Source: Apostichopus japonicus (lineage: Eukaryota > Echinodermata > Holothuroidea > Aspidochirotida > Stichopodidae). Taken from it: a stretch of DNA of 64,000 bases. Positions within the stretch are counted from its first letter, which is position 1. Each line of letters opens with the position of its first letter. A model generated the notes under the pieces. The model saw nothing but the letters and a program-made list of their open reading frames with translations, had not been told where the DNA came from and made no database searches. The translations under genes were made by a program, and so were the position numbers. The DNA lies in the NCBI RefSeq assembly GCF_037975245.1, contig NC_092579.1, positions 31,014,666 to 31,078,665 of the forward strand, given 5' to 3'. Positions 11,101 through 23,222 of this stretch are shown one piece after another.

Positions 11101-13300
11101 TAAATACAGACTTGTGACACGTTGTGACAAGTTGTGACAACGTCACAGCAAAATCACATCATTGTAGCAAATGCCCAAAAAGATGGCTGAATTAAGAAAG
11201 AAAACAGTTTCTCCTTTCTCCCCTCTTTTTGGTCGAGGCAACATCCCAGTTTGGAGAGAAAGTCAAGCAATTTTGGGGGATCTAGTTTAAGGAGATTGAA
11301 GAAAGACAGGGTTTAAAGGTGACATGCACTACTGTAATTTGACTAAAAGTGGAGCTATATTCCATGCAGGCAATTTAGATTAAAGGAGCACTTTTTTCCC
11401 CATTTTTTTTTGTTTTAAACTGTTTGTTAGCCAAACACTAAAGCTAGAAACAGTAAAAACATGGTAAAGACTAACGCTAACAGCTAATATGGACATAGCC
11501 GGAGGTTAAAACTTCCTCTTTGTGTAATTTCTATCATTTGAACATCAATTAAGTTCGTATTTGATATGGAATACATGGTTTGGTTTTTTATTGAGATTTT
11601 TCAAGCTGAATGCTACTTTAACTGAACAATAAACATAGAGTCTGGCAGGATCAGAACCGATGTTTTCAGAAAATCTGGCAAATCTAAAATAATATTCTTT
11701 GAGAATCTCTTGGGTATTAATTCTCTAAACTACAGTTTCATTATGAAATTATCTTCTTGTATTTTTTTTCTTTCTGATGTTCAGCAAAGATACAAACATT
11801 ACCATAAAAACATTTTTTCATGCAAAAAAGGGTGAAAGTGAAGCTAACGAAAACAATATCACTTCAAAATTAATTTCAAAACAAAACACTCAATTGAAAA
11901 GTAAACAAAAGCTGCAGGCAAGTCTTTCAAACATGTGTCTAGTCAAACCAATCTGAAAACAACTGCAATTTGGGGGTGGGGATGGGGGTAGAGGTTGGGT
12001 AGAACAGCACTGATCAAACCGAGTTCACCAACAAAAGTAACACAAAGCATTGATTTATGACTCACATAAAAGGTGACATGATTTCTACACTTAAAACCAA
12101 TCACTTTGTGTAATCATTAATGAAGAATATCAAAACAAGCCATAACTGAAAGATATTTGTTTCCGAGTAAGCTGGCTTTAGTAAGTTGAGATTGATCAAT
12201 TAATTCGATCTTATCAATGGAAGTTTGTTCAACCTATTGATTTTAACATGAAGTGCAACTCCAGTGGCATGTCCAAGTACTAGCTTCAGTGTCAATTTAC
12301 CCTCGCATTTTACTGGGTGGAGTGGGGAGGGGGGAGGAAGGGGGAGTGGCTAATATCTCAACTTTTCCCCGTAGCACATGTACTTTCTACATTCACTGAT
12401 ATTACCTACATAGAACCTAACTGCAGGAATGTCAAGACCATTCGTAAATTTCACCACACTTTAATAAGTACACATGAATCGTATCCTAACGACTGTCACA
12501 CAAGGCACATTGATAAAACAAAATTGCCCCCCCCCCCCCTCCCTTTTATTTTCTCTCTTTCTATTACTTAGTGCTTGTTTTGGATTAATGATGAAGATTT
12601 TTACTAAGATTCTTCTAAGCAAGGATACTTAAGTTTTTGGCAGCCCATTGGTAGGTGCAGTCAAGATAATGCTTAATCAAATAACATAAAATAATTTGTT
12701 GGGATTGGGGGATAGGCCAGCCAAGCTATTACCTAACTACAGACGATAAAAAAAAAGACTTTCTATTCTTAAGTAAACTGGTACCTTGATCAAACTTTAC
12801 CATATTATTAGATCTTGATCAATGTTTACAATATTACGAGAGGGTCATCGGGCTGATACAGGTGGTTTACTCTCGAACCAGTGTAAAAGCTTAAATGAAA
12901 CAGGACACTGTTGTGCTGGTATGAGACGTGTTAGAACACAACAGGTAGCGAGGGCGCTTTATTCCGTCCTTGTCTACAGTAGCATACCCGTAAAACTGCT
13001 GTGTAACCCTACACCAACTTATTACGGTCTTGTCCATGAAACAAAAAACCTTATCAGCTGACATACTACCGAACATAATAGGTATACTTTATACTAGTAT
13101 GCAAATCATAAACAATCTATAAACAGAAATAGGTAGGTGGCTCTGCTATTCATAATCTAAAACAAGAGATATCCGTAGTTTAGAAATGTAAGTTCTTGTA
13201 CCTTTAAGAATGCGGACTAATAAAAAAATGCAGAGGGGGTGGTGGGGGGTGGGGACAAGAATGGAAGGTGGAGGGGGCCAGAGACAAGGAAAATTCCAAC
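8100..13300. other. no gene recognised; possible 3' region of the minus-strand gene
   Basis: No convincing coding exon on either strand. Homopolymer runs occur (poly-G 8083, poly-C 8551 and 12529). Since the gene at 13305-22896 runs towards this stretch and its last found exon ends in a donor, at least one terminal exon and a 3' UTR should lie here. I could not place them. Confidence 0.4.
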
Positions 13301-13304
13301 GCAC

Positions 13305-16300
13305 CTGTGTCCTGCAAGCATCTCCATAAGTTATACCTGCCAGAACTTCAGAGATGGGTCCAGGGTGCGTCTTATACCCAAAATGCTCTTGCCTAATCTG
13401 AAATTCAAAGAGTAGACAACATCCTCGTTAGTAACATAACACTTCTATTCATAGTCTCTCTGCCATTAAGGATGAGGCATTAAAAATTCATGCCTTCTGC
13501 CACCGCGGTCCTGGCACCAGCTGCAAGGAGCGTGTGGCGTGAGAGCTTAATGCCTCGTTCTGTTGGATGCAGGTGTGACCTCATCACTTATTCATTTCTG
13601 GCTAATATGATTACGGAAACTTCACAGGCAGACACTCTTTGGGACATCTATCAAGGATGTCAGAATGACAGAACACATAACAAAGCACTAAGAAGACACA
13701 TAACATAATACTAAGAGGACATTGAATAGTGATACTAAGGAGGAGAGATTTAAGAATGAAAAATGTATGTGTTTAAAGTTCTCACAGCAAATTTTTGAGG
13801 CTTGCTAAGGGTCTACTGTGTGTAAAATGATCCTGGGTGGGAAGGGGGTCGGGGGCGGGATGGTAATATACACCCACCCGCTTCAACCTGACATAAAAAT
13901 ACAAAAGTAATAAATAGCACAACTTAAACAACTTTCTTGGGTGAACCCTCCCTACATGTGGAAATGGCTCCCTAACTGGGGAGTCCGCTCCCTTCAAGGG
14001 GAGAACCCTACCTACGTGGGGAGTCCGCTTCAACGAATCCAGGGCCACTGCACCCACTGATACACTTTTACAATATCTTCTTTTTTTTTACCACTTTTTC
14101 TATAACATACCAGATACATCATTCACTCCTCGGAAGACAGAATTAGGGGAAAGGCGAAAAAATGGGAAAGAAGTGAGCGGAAGGAGAAAGTGGTGATAAA
14201 TAACAAAAATAAAACAATCAATTAGAAATAACAGTGTATAACGTCATCAACGTACAGTTTAACCTTCTTCTTGTACTCCTTAGGATCTAGTCCCTGTCTT
14301 GCAAACTGTTGTGGATCGGTGATAGCGACTGCATCACCACTCTTGGGGTCCTTGTCACCTACCCACTGTGAAAAATGTAACGAGGGAGAAGAGTTGTGGA
14401 TGACGCATAATCACATTGTCCAGAATGGTTACAATCCACCACCTCCACCTTGGAGTATGTGTTTGGCGTGTTCAGCCATTTCGTCTTCTCGCCGGCCTGC
14501 CTCCTGTTCAACATCTTGATCGGTGACTCGTATCTGCTCTTCTCAAATTCGTTGTCGTAGATGTAGGTGAAGTTGGTGGAGGCGGCTGGGTAGCCGACGT
14601 CGCTCTTGGGCTTCAGTTTGTGTCTCAAAAACGGCTTGGCAGTAAATGTAGCCTGTTCTGTAACCCTGTCACAAAATAAAAAGTTCCTGTGACCAAATTT
14701 TTGTGCTGGGTGCAGATCTAAATCACTCTTACATCTAACATCAGCAGCACAACATTCCTCCATCAATGTCTTCTTTACTGTTTTACTTATGAAATGATTA
14801 CATATCAAGTCTTCGACAAGTATCTCTTTACAAATCTCACACATTCACTGTCATTGGTGCATTCAGGACCAAACTAATTGGAACATTATGTTTCTATGCC
14901 ATTTCCATGATATACGGCACAATTTTGGATGCAGGTGATCTTGAAAATATTTTCAAAATTGGTGGGGTGTGCGACAGATCACTTGTAGGGATCTTCATGA
15001 AGTTCCCCAAACCGATAAAGTTTGGATTATGTTCAATAGCGTATGAAACCATTCTGATTATTAAGTCAAGAGCTTGCCAATACTATATATATATATATAT
15101 TGAATCTAAGAGAGTATCAAGCTGTAACAATTAGAGTTTCAAGTAAGACACAAATCAAATCGAATGGTGTATCCAACCATCCTGATACATCACAGCTGTT
15201 TACTTTGACTGAACGAAGCTACCTTTTTTTTTCTTTTTCCACTGTATTTATTTACAATACCGTAACACATAATACAAAAGAATCAGCAAAAAGACTTACA
15301 TAAGAAGCTTACATAAAGAAATCATAGAAGTCGTTAAGGTTACACAAATTATTGCTTTGCTTAGAAGTGAAATAGTGAAGGTCAAGTTGAAAGCGAAACT
15401 TAAAATAAAATTCGTCACATGTGGGATTTTGTTATTCAAGCTACAAGTATGAATATACTTTTTAGCATGCAAAATTAAAAAGTTCACAGGATTATCCATA
15501 TCACCAAAATCACCAAAACAAATATTGGTCAAATTAAAAGTATAATTAATTTTAATGCAATTTGAATTCACTGCCTCCCAGAATCGCTCAACGTGACTAC
15601 AATTATAAAACAAATGTATAAGTGTTTCATCAGCATTCTTGCAAAATGAACAAAGTGGAGAATTAACCATTTTAATTTTATAAAGCAAGCTATTTATGCC
15701 TAAAATACGATGTAGAAAACGCAATTGTAGATATGCTACTTTGGGGTCATTCACAGCCGTATAAGGCAGCCTAAAAATCTTATTCCAAACTATTTACACT
15801 GGAAAATTCATAGCTTGCCACTTCATAATAGACGATGGGGGCGTGCAGAAACCGGTAATTAGCTTATTATAAACATTTTTGGTTATTTTATGTGTGCGCA
15901 TGCACATATTAAAGTTAATTTCACTCATTGGGAGCAAAACAGAATCATGGTACCCCCTCCAATAACTAGGAATGGCGTGAATAATCCCAAAGTACGAAGG
16001 AAAAGGAAAATTTCTAATATATATTTTCGCTTGAAACGTGTAATATGGAATTAACGATCCATCATTTTTAATGAAATCTTTCACATGAATTGTTCTGTGA
16101 TTTAAAAGATTATACTGGAAAATTACTTTATTGTTAACCAATATATGACTTGTTTAAAATGATTTCATTACCATAATTACTGTCTGGATGATAAAAATTA
16201 AACTCAGCCCAAGCCTCACACACTTCTCTGCAAAAAATATTAGACATACAAGAAACTGCCTCCTTATTGAAATTACATTTAAAAGAAAAGCACCACCGAA

Positions 16301-19300
16301 CTGTTTTAGGTACAAATCAAAAATATTTTCCAGTTTCCTCTCTGAGGGGCTAAATACCGTTTTACCCAGCTACAGTTTAGACTTTTAATGAAAGATTCAA
16401 TATCTGTCATATCAAAGCCACCATCTGAACGAAGCTACCTGCTTATCCACACTGACTTCCTACAACTCACTTCTCACTGAATTATCTCACTTAATAAAGC
16501 GCATTCGCTTGGTACACATATGATCAAAAAGTTCATACATTAACTAGCGACGCAATCGGTTGGCAATTAGCATAGTAAATGCTTGCTATGTCTGCCCAGA
16601 TCTTTAAATGCAAATAAGGCTAGTTTGTCTGCTGCACAGACGCTGCAGGCCAAGTGAGTTGGAATTTTTGCATTTTGAAATCTTACCATATTGTCCAAAA
16701 ATCTCATCATGGCTTCAAACTCCAGTTCACCGACCTTCAGTTTGTGTCCTGTCTCACTGACCCCACCTGCGTCCTTGGCAGTCGCTTCGCCGACCTTGTC
16801 TCTGACTTCATCCGGTAGGTGGATGACATTATCCAGGCCTACGGCATGTATCTGTCACGAATAATTAGCATACGGTAAAGCGTTTGAATGCAGTTTGTTG
16901 TTACTTTATCGAACACAAGTCTTACGAGCGACTCTTTTAATCTCTCTTATTCCTCCTTTGTCGTTTCTCGTCGCCGACTTTGATCTGCTGGTCCTAACAC
17001 TACTAAGGAGATTCTTATATATGCCATCTTATATATGCCATACGGGGTGAATCAGCAATTTCATATAAGAGGACGACAACATCGTACATGATTTGCCGAA
17101 GAAACCATCCGTTTGGCGTTCATGCTTCAAAAATACAAGACCCAGTCCTTTCTAGCTTAAATCCGGTTTGAACTTTCATCCTTTTGATGAAACCTTTGAA
17201 TCCTTCTCATTTTAAGCATTTTGTCTTCCATCTCTCTGACAAGGGACAAAAGAGCTAAATACTGCCATTACAGAACAAGCACAGAAATGCACTTCTCCTT
17301 CAACAGGCAAATATTTGAGCAACTGTCTGTCTGGGCACTAACACTTCATTTGTTTCTATCCCAAAACAATTTGTCGGTCAACAAAACTGGACCAAACTTG
17401 GCAATTGATAATTTGCTCTTTAACGGAAAAAACAGATGTCAACTTCTCTATGGTGGATATAACCAATGCCTGGATTCTGCAAGGCACCTTGATAGCAAAC
17501 AGGCAAAAGCATTATGTACAATATGTATGAGGTACAATAGAAGCATTGTGTCACTATCAGGGAAAACGGAAGTTTGTGTTTAGGCGTCTTCTCCATACGA
17601 TTTGATACAGAATCCTGTGGACGCCTGCGGGCCCAAGCTGAGCTCAAGCAAAATTACAAAGACCCTCAGGAGCATCCCAGCTTTCCTTTCATGATGTTAG
17701 TGTCATCACATTAGTATTACTTATAATACGCTTTCTGGCCAAGGTGAAGTGCGCCGGCGCGGCAATATTTGAAATATACCGTGGAGGATTGAAAAGCTGA
17801 AGCCTTTCCAAAATCTCATCGATCATATTCATAGACCTACTGTTTTAGTATTCTGTGCTTAATACTCCATTTTGAATAGATATTTATTCCTTGTGAATGT
17901 TATTCAATTTTTATTAGCAGATTGAATTTGAGCTTGCAGAAATAAATGTTTCAGTTTTGAGTCCGACTAAATTTATTCCAGTCCTTGCAGCCCAACATGT
18001 GGTGGACTGAACTTTATTAACATTAGGCTGACACTTGGAAGAAAATATAATTTTATCCCACAGCGATAGGCCTAGGCCTAAATATCCAATAATGGATGTT
18101 CAGAACTTGCTGCAGTTATCCAAGAATATGGAAAATATTGTTGACCCATCTAAAAAGACCAACCCTCAAAAATGTGTTATTTATTGGGTTAAAGATCAAC
18201 AAGTTAGTCCAGAGCCTTTAAGTTCGGTGATGGACAAAGAAATTGCAATTGAAAATGCAGTCTGCTTGATAAAGTGGAGAGGAAAGGTGCCGTATTCTAG
18301 AAAAATCATCAAAATAAGTGGTATGTTGACCTTTTTTCTGTTTCATTTCTATGTGTAATCATATGAAACTTTCTGACAGTGGCACAATAACCAAGTTCAA
18401 CTTCTAATTTTCTCCTGTCTTGTGCCACGATAAACAGCATATTTGCAGTTAATAAAATTAATAATCAAATTAAAATAAGACATTGAGGCTACATGTGTAG
18501 TATATTTCTTGTTTAGGCCTAAACTTATAGGGTTACTACAGTTAAGCTTATTCTTATGGGTGCATGGGGCAATACCTATGTTTGGTAATTATTTGGACAT
18601 TCAGTACTTGGATTAGTTTCCTAGTTTTACCTAGTCAAACTTCACATTCAAGTCTGACGTTTTTCTTACCGTACTACAGAGATTTTACTTACCAATGAAA
18701 TAGCGTTATAAAAATGCAAAACATTTAAGTGTTGGGCATGTAGGGTTTAATGTGATTACATTTCTGTTTTTCATATGTGGTTATATGCAAGAAGCCAATT
18801 TTTTCATCATTTTAATAATTATTACAGGGGAATGGGGGAGGGCTAGTAAGGTTATATATAAACTTTGTGACATGTTGTAAGACATGTGTAAACATGCTTG
18901 CTTGCAAAAAAGTGGGGTCTAAAGCCACCCATCTCTCCCCCGCGTTGCGACGTCCCTGTAATGCACTGAATATTATATATTATATTTTCCGTTTCTGGTG
19001 GGTGGTTATTGTGCCAATGTATATTTGTGCCCTATCATTATTAATTATTTCTATTTGTTTTATGTTCAGGGTGCATTCACAGTATGTGTGGCAGAAACCA
19101 GTGGACAGAGCCACAGCCACAAGAGATGAACCAACGATTTGCATACAAGTGCACAAATGCTCCAAGATACATGAAATTGAAGAAGCTGTAGTTTTATTTT
19201 TGTTTTGTTTTGTAATTTTATAGCTGTTGAATAAAAAAGGAGACTTCAGAATTCTGGTTATTCTCATTATTTGTTTGGAGAGCTTTAATCAAGGAGCTAG

Positions 19301-22300
19301 GACAACAAGCTGGCCAAATTCCTAACTCTCCTACTTGGAACTGATTAGCATACAAGTATTCAATAAGTATTCGAGTAAGTATTCAGAAACCTGTTAAGCC
19401 TTCATAAATTAACAGCATACAAGTATTTGAATACTAGCGAATAAGTATTCGAGTAACTATAAGTATTCGTCAGAGCCGAATTATTTAAATGAGCAAATAC
19501 TTATATGTAAATGAGCTAAGTATTCAAATAGCTATTCCAAAAGCTACTCGAATACCTATTCGAATACCTATTCGAATACCTATTTGAATACCTAACAGGT
19601 ATTCGAATACTTGACTCATTTACATATTTCGGCTCTGACGAAGGCTTATAGTTATTCGTATTAGTATTTGAATACTTCTTTTGTACTGTGTGTTATATGG
19701 TAAATTTTCTGGATACTAAGGAAATCTTTGAATACTTATTGAATACTTATCGAAAATATTCGTGTCAGGTAAGGGTAACTTTATTAGAAAGCAGATAATC
19801 CATTGTTTGTTACCCAGACTCGACAAAAAAAAAACACACACCGATTGATAAAATTGTAGGTTGACAAAACCCAGGCAAACAACTCTTGATGCTGCAGGGA
19901 GAAGAGAGGACCAAGTACTCCCATTCCTGCCCATCAACACCCCCCACTTCCCCCACCACTTGTAATCCCAACCCACTAGTAAAGTGTGTTGCTGAACCTT
20001 CAAGACATACAAATAGAAAACTCAATTATGACTTTCATAAAAGATCTCTAAGAGAAATTTTTCCCACAGTTTCAACTGGTAGCTTTTCTAAGGATTTACA
20101 GTAGCCAAAAGACCCTGGATTCCAAGGTCAATAATGAAACACATCTCCCAGTGCTCACATTTTGTTGTCTTGGGCTTCGGGCAAAAAAAATTCGAAAAAT
20201 CGAGCGTAGGGTTCATGTGGCCCCCTCCTTCATCATAATCATTCTATGTGGCCCTCCTCTGCAAAAGGTTGGACAACCCTGGTTTACGGACTTTCCAAAA
20301 CACACATAACTCAGCATCTGTTTATTGCGCAATTTGACTTGGTAGGTCAAAAAACGTTTAAAATGTTATCTTTAGAAATTTGTTCATCTGTTCTTATTTA
20401 ATTGTCATTTCCCTCCATTTTTTATTGTTTGAATTGATTAAACTACCAAAATTTAAGACCAAACGACACTGCTTTATTCGTACTTTTTTCACTCTTAATG
20501 TTCGTGGGAAGAAAATGTTGTTTTACATGAGGTGACTATTACGTCATTCAGGAAAAAGATCAAGGGAGGCATAAGGAGAATTGAATACAGATCAGCAAAA
20601 ATTAGCGAAAAAATGCCGTTTTCTAACATTTGTGAGGGTCATTTATGAATGGGGATAAAAACGAGGGTACCCGGTCTTAAATTTGATTTGAGACCTCTGA
20701 TGACGTCATCGAGAAGTGCAGCGGACCTCGGCTATCGCCTCGGTCCGCTCAGCCTCCTCGATGACGTCATCATCGGTCTCAAATCAAATTTAAGACCGGT
20801 TCCCCTCGTATTTATCCCCTAAATAAACAATGCTTGATAAAATAATAAACTAGCTTTTAAATGTTGGAACACTAGTCCTTTAATGCTCAGAAAATATTAA
20901 CGAGTGAATGGCTCCTTTAATATTAAGGAGTAGAAGGCTCTTTTAAATGCTTATGCCATGCAACCCACAATGCTTCTCATGTCAAAAATTAACCTTCTAT
21001 TCTAAAAATCATGGCTATAACCGACATATGATCAATAAAAATAAGATATAAAATCTTAAATTTGTCCAAAATCCATAACCATCTAAAAAAATATTTGCTT
21101 TGTCAATAGATGATAGCTGAAGGGAATCAATACAGCTTATTTATTACAACTCTAAGTGTACATATGACCAACTAATCCCAATGCCATGGAATACTATTAT
21201 GTACCAACGCCAACAACAATATGAACACAACAGTTACCTTTATCATACACATGGACACGGCCATCTTATACTACAAAAACTTGTGATAAAACTGAGGGTG
21301 CTACTGGCAAATACCGCAGAATATGTACAACCTATCTAGCCTTATGCTGTCTACCAGCGGAAATCACCTACAATATAAAAATGAAATGCAAGCAGATATG
21401 AATACTTGTAACGTCTTCTGTCACATACTGAAATAATTATTGGATCTAGTACAGTAGTAGCAGGCATATCACATAATATAACACATGCTTGGACCTAAGA
21501 TGTTTAAAAAGTGAGGAACGAACTTACCTGATTGTACCTGGTCTCCATAGCTGCCCTCAGCATACACTGCAAACGTACATTTTCTGCAACACCTAACTTC
21601 ACATCAAACTACAAAAAAAGCATCATATCAGTCAAAATCTTAGAAAAGTTACAAATGAAACATGTTATTACCTCATAGAGCTTTTGATAAACTGACACAG
21701 GGAAAGTTAATTAAAAATAACGGATATTTTTGGATATATACATAAATCTTAGATTTCGTGTATAAACCACGTTGTCAATGGTCCTGACCACAAACTTTTT
21801 CAGGTCCCTTACCCGCAACTTCCTGGAGTTTTGAAGGCTGAAATTGTATACACCAGTTTGAAGGGCCACATTGCAAATAAATTAACGCATATCCCTACAC
21901 TAGTTTGGAGGGCTGAAATTGCAAATAAACTAGTGCATATCCCTACACTAGTTTAGAGGGCTGAAATTGCAAATAAACTAGTGCATATCCCTACACTAGT
22001 TTGGAGGGCTGAAACTGGAATTATCTAGTGCATAACCCTACATATAAATAGACCTATCAAAAAGCCCAATGCTTGAGATCAATTTTAAGTTGGTCTGACT
22101 TCATGAAGTCCTATTTTTACGTTGACACAGAAAGGAACTATGTACTAAGATCCAGATCCACTGGAAATTACATTTGAAAGAAAACAGAGAAAAGGAAAAA
22201 CCCTTCCCAGTGGCTGCAATGTTCCAGTATGTTAATTATTTAATGATGTCTATTTTCCTCAAGATGAGCTTCATTCTCAAAAGTTATACCTGAACTTACA

Positions 22301-22896
22301 TTTTATGCCTTTGTTTGCTAGCTGGGTCATCTACTTGGTTAATTTCAGTGGAACAGGTGCCCCCAATGTTTCTTCTCCTCTTTTCTGCTTGCATGTGTTC
22401 CTCTCATTTCTAAATTTGTGCATCAACTTCATGCTCCAGTACTCCTGTTTCAAAAGGAATTATAAATAATATCGAAGGCTCTATGTTCACATACTAGGTA
22501 ATCACCAATCACAATAAATCCCATTCCAACCCCAAAGCTTCACGCACACACACATCTAATCAAATACAAACACATGCTGTTTGAAAGCCGTTATTTCCTA
22601 TTCACAGTTGGTTTGGTCTACCAAACACTCTGAAATTCTCTACAAAGACAACGATGCACAGAGCTGACCTTGGCAACCTAGCATAAGGAATTATATTTTA
22701 CCCAGCCCAGACACAATAGCATGTGCATATCAACATTACTTACTACAGGATGAGCTCCAGGTATATGGCTGCCTTTCCCAGGAACGGGTACCCCACGCTG
22801 CCTCTGAGTAGTGGGCAGTTCAAGTGCAGCTCGTAGATTGCTCAACAGCATGTCTCTTCCCAGTCCTGCTGTCAGTACACTACAACCAGTTTGTAC
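13305..22896 (-). CDS. multi-exon gene of unrecognised family (seven exons, all phase 0)
   Basis: Seven minus-strand segments bounded by AG and GT signals join without a stop: 22896-22744 (51 codons, starts VQTGCSVLTAGLGRDMLLSN), 21608-21528 (27, FDVKLGVAENVRLQCMLRAA), 21270-21238 (11, YKMAVSMCMIK), 16851-16687 (55, IHAVGLDNVIHLPDEVRDKV), 14652-14449 (68, KPFLRHKLKPKSDVGYPAAS and EFEKSRYESPIKMLNRR), 14365-14264 (34, DPQQFARQGLDPKEYKKK) and 13397-13305 (31, RQEHFGYKTHPGPISEVLAG). Each length is a multiple of three and every join is phase 0, which chance rarely gives. Donors are mostly GTAAGT-like; those at 14449 and 14264 are weak. The product is soluble-looking, rich in charged residues, and has no obvious signal or membrane segment. 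I do not recognise the family. Exons upstream and downstream are probably missing. An L1-like insertion and a plus-strand gene sit in its introns. Confidence 0.6.
15209..15224. repeat. target-site duplication, left copy (16 bp)
   Basis: ctgaacgaagctacct, identical to 16425-16440. It is followed at once by the poly(T) that is the poly(A) tail of the minus-strand L1-like insert. Confidence 0.85.
15225..16424 (-). mobile_element. 5'-truncated L1/Tx1-like LINE insertion
   Basis: About 1.2 kb inserted on the minus strand between perfect 16-bp direct repeats, ending in an A-rich tail (15225-15240 as T on the plus strand). It encodes the C-terminal region of an L1-type ORF2. It starts with GGFDMTDIESFIKSLNCSW, passes through a frame-shifted stretch (16424-16142), then 16141-15794 (WRGYHDSVLL), then 15754-15296 with FLHRILGINSLLYKIKM and the CSFC...HLFYNCSHVERFW cysteine-histidine motif (C-x2-C...H-x4-C) that closes L1/Tx1 ORF2. 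The RT core is absent because of 5' truncation. Stops and frameshifts make it non-coding today, although the TSD is still perfect. Confidence 0.85.
16425..16440. repeat. target-site duplication, right copy (16 bp)
   Basis: ctgaacgaagctacct, identical to 15209-15224; marks the 5'-truncated end of the insert. Confidence 0.85.
16890..18030. other. no gene recognised (intron)
   Basis: Lies between two exons of the minus-strand gene. It has an open frame of 120 codons (17221-17583, plus) without any family signal or splice support. Confidence 0.4.
18035..19191 (+). CDS. small two-exon gene of unknown function, inside an intron of the minus-strand gene
   Basis: Exon 1 runs 18035-18320 (MEENIILSHSDRPRPKYPIM; an inner ATG at 18092 is a possible start). 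It contains KCVIYWVKDQQVSPEPLSSV and CLIKWRGKVPYSRKIIKISG, then the donor GTATGT in phase 1. After an acceptor (TATGTTCAG) exon 2 starts at 19070 in the matching phase. It gives CIHSMCGRNQWTEPQPQEMN and ends KLKKL-stop at 19189-19191. An AATAAA follows 39 bp later. The predicted length is about 139 residues. The pattern 'cysteine, hydrophobic, W, charged ... V-x-W-x-G-x-x-Y-x-A/S-K/R' loosely recalls the small N-terminal module found before BEN or transposase-derived domains in other animals. This is a weak impression and I make no functional claim. Confidence 0.45.
19230..19235 (+). terminator. polyadenylation signal AATAAA
   Basis: AATAAA 39 bp after the stop codon of the small plus-strand gene, followed by an A-run. 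Confidence 0.45.
19415..19690. repeat. imperfect palindrome built of AGTATTCGAATACC motifs (foldback element)
   Basis: The left arm (19421-19480) with AAGTATTTGAATACTAGCGA and CGTCAGAGCCGAA is mirrored on the right (19628-19680) by TTCGGCTCTGACGAA and GTATTTGAATACTTC. The spacer (19560-19610) is a run of CTATTCGAATAC units about 11-12 bp apart. Related ATTCGAGTAAGT motifs flank it on both sides (19351-19390, 19720-19760). Confidence 0.7.
20160..20281 (-). mobile_element. hAT-type terminal fragment
   Basis: On the minus strand it begins CAGGGTTGTCCAACCTTTTG and continues GGAGGGCCACAT, the classic end of Charlie/Tip100-like hAT elements. I found no matching second end, so it looks like a solo remnant. 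Confidence 0.5.
20651..20819. repeat. 169-bp near-perfect palindrome with two TGACGTCA sites
   Basis: GGGGATAAAAACGAGGG at the left is mirrored by TTTATCCCC at the right. GGTCTTAAATTTGATTTGAG is mirrored by CTCAAATCAAATTTAAGACC, and the centre holds GCGGACC...GGTCCGC. TGACGTCA stands at 20701-20708 and 20762-20769. The structure is that of a foldback or MITE-like element. Confidence 0.8.
20830..21230. other. intronic sequence, nothing recognised
   Basis: AT-rich, between the foldback repeat and the 33-nt exon; no coding or structural signal. Confidence 0.4.
21852..22045. repeat. 48-bp tandem repeat, about four copies
   Basis: The unit tagtttggagggctgaaatt ... gcatatccctacac starts at 21901, 21949 and 21997, with a more diverged unit before. 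It lies in the intron between the 22896 and 21608 exons. Confidence 0.85.
22050..22740. other. intronic sequence, nothing recognised
   Basis: Unique AT-rich sequence between the 48-bp array and the 22896-22744 exon. Confidence 0.4.
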
Positions 22897-23181
22897 CTAC
22901 AGGTAATGAAAGAAATTAATGAAACATAACATGGCACAAAAGAGGGGTCTAATTAAGAAGACACTGCAACTGCATGGCCTCTCCAAAGACTTTCCAATTC
23001 AGGCAGAATATGATCATATCACAACCCTCTGAGCATAATGCAAGAAGTAAGACTCCATTTGCTCCAGCAAGCCAATGCAGAGATGTAATAGTTGCAAATG
23101 TCACCATGGATACATTTGTTATTGATTACCATCACAGTAACAAGTTGTTGTCATGCTAAACAAAATATCTGAGACACCCAC

Positions 23182-23222
23182 CTGCAGCAAATGATTATGG
23201 TCCACTAGTTTTGAGGCTTCCA
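23182..23222 (-). CDS. possible upstream exon of the phase-0 gene
   Basis: A 41-nt segment between CTTTTGAG and GTGGGT reads EASKLVDHNHLLQ and ends in phase 0, as the 22896 exon needs. The incoming phase is 1. Short, and the acceptor is ordinary, so this is tentative. Confidence 0.3.

Noticed and set aside
11027-14050. A further hAT-type element (CAGTGGCGCATCC end at 11027 with CAGTGGCCCTGG, minus, near 14050)
   Set aside because: The flanking 8 bp do not match and the ends diverge after seven bases.
14359-14844. A single 161-codon minus-strand gene
   Set aside because: Only 14652-14449 is coding-like; splice signals and phase show it is one exon of a longer gene, and the rest is intron read-through.
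17221-17583. 120-codon plus-strand gene
   Set aside because: No family signal, no splice or polyadenylation signals that fit, ordinary intronic composition.
21852-22045. CRISPR-like array
   Set aside because: The 48-bp units are contiguous with no variable spacers, and the DNA is animal.
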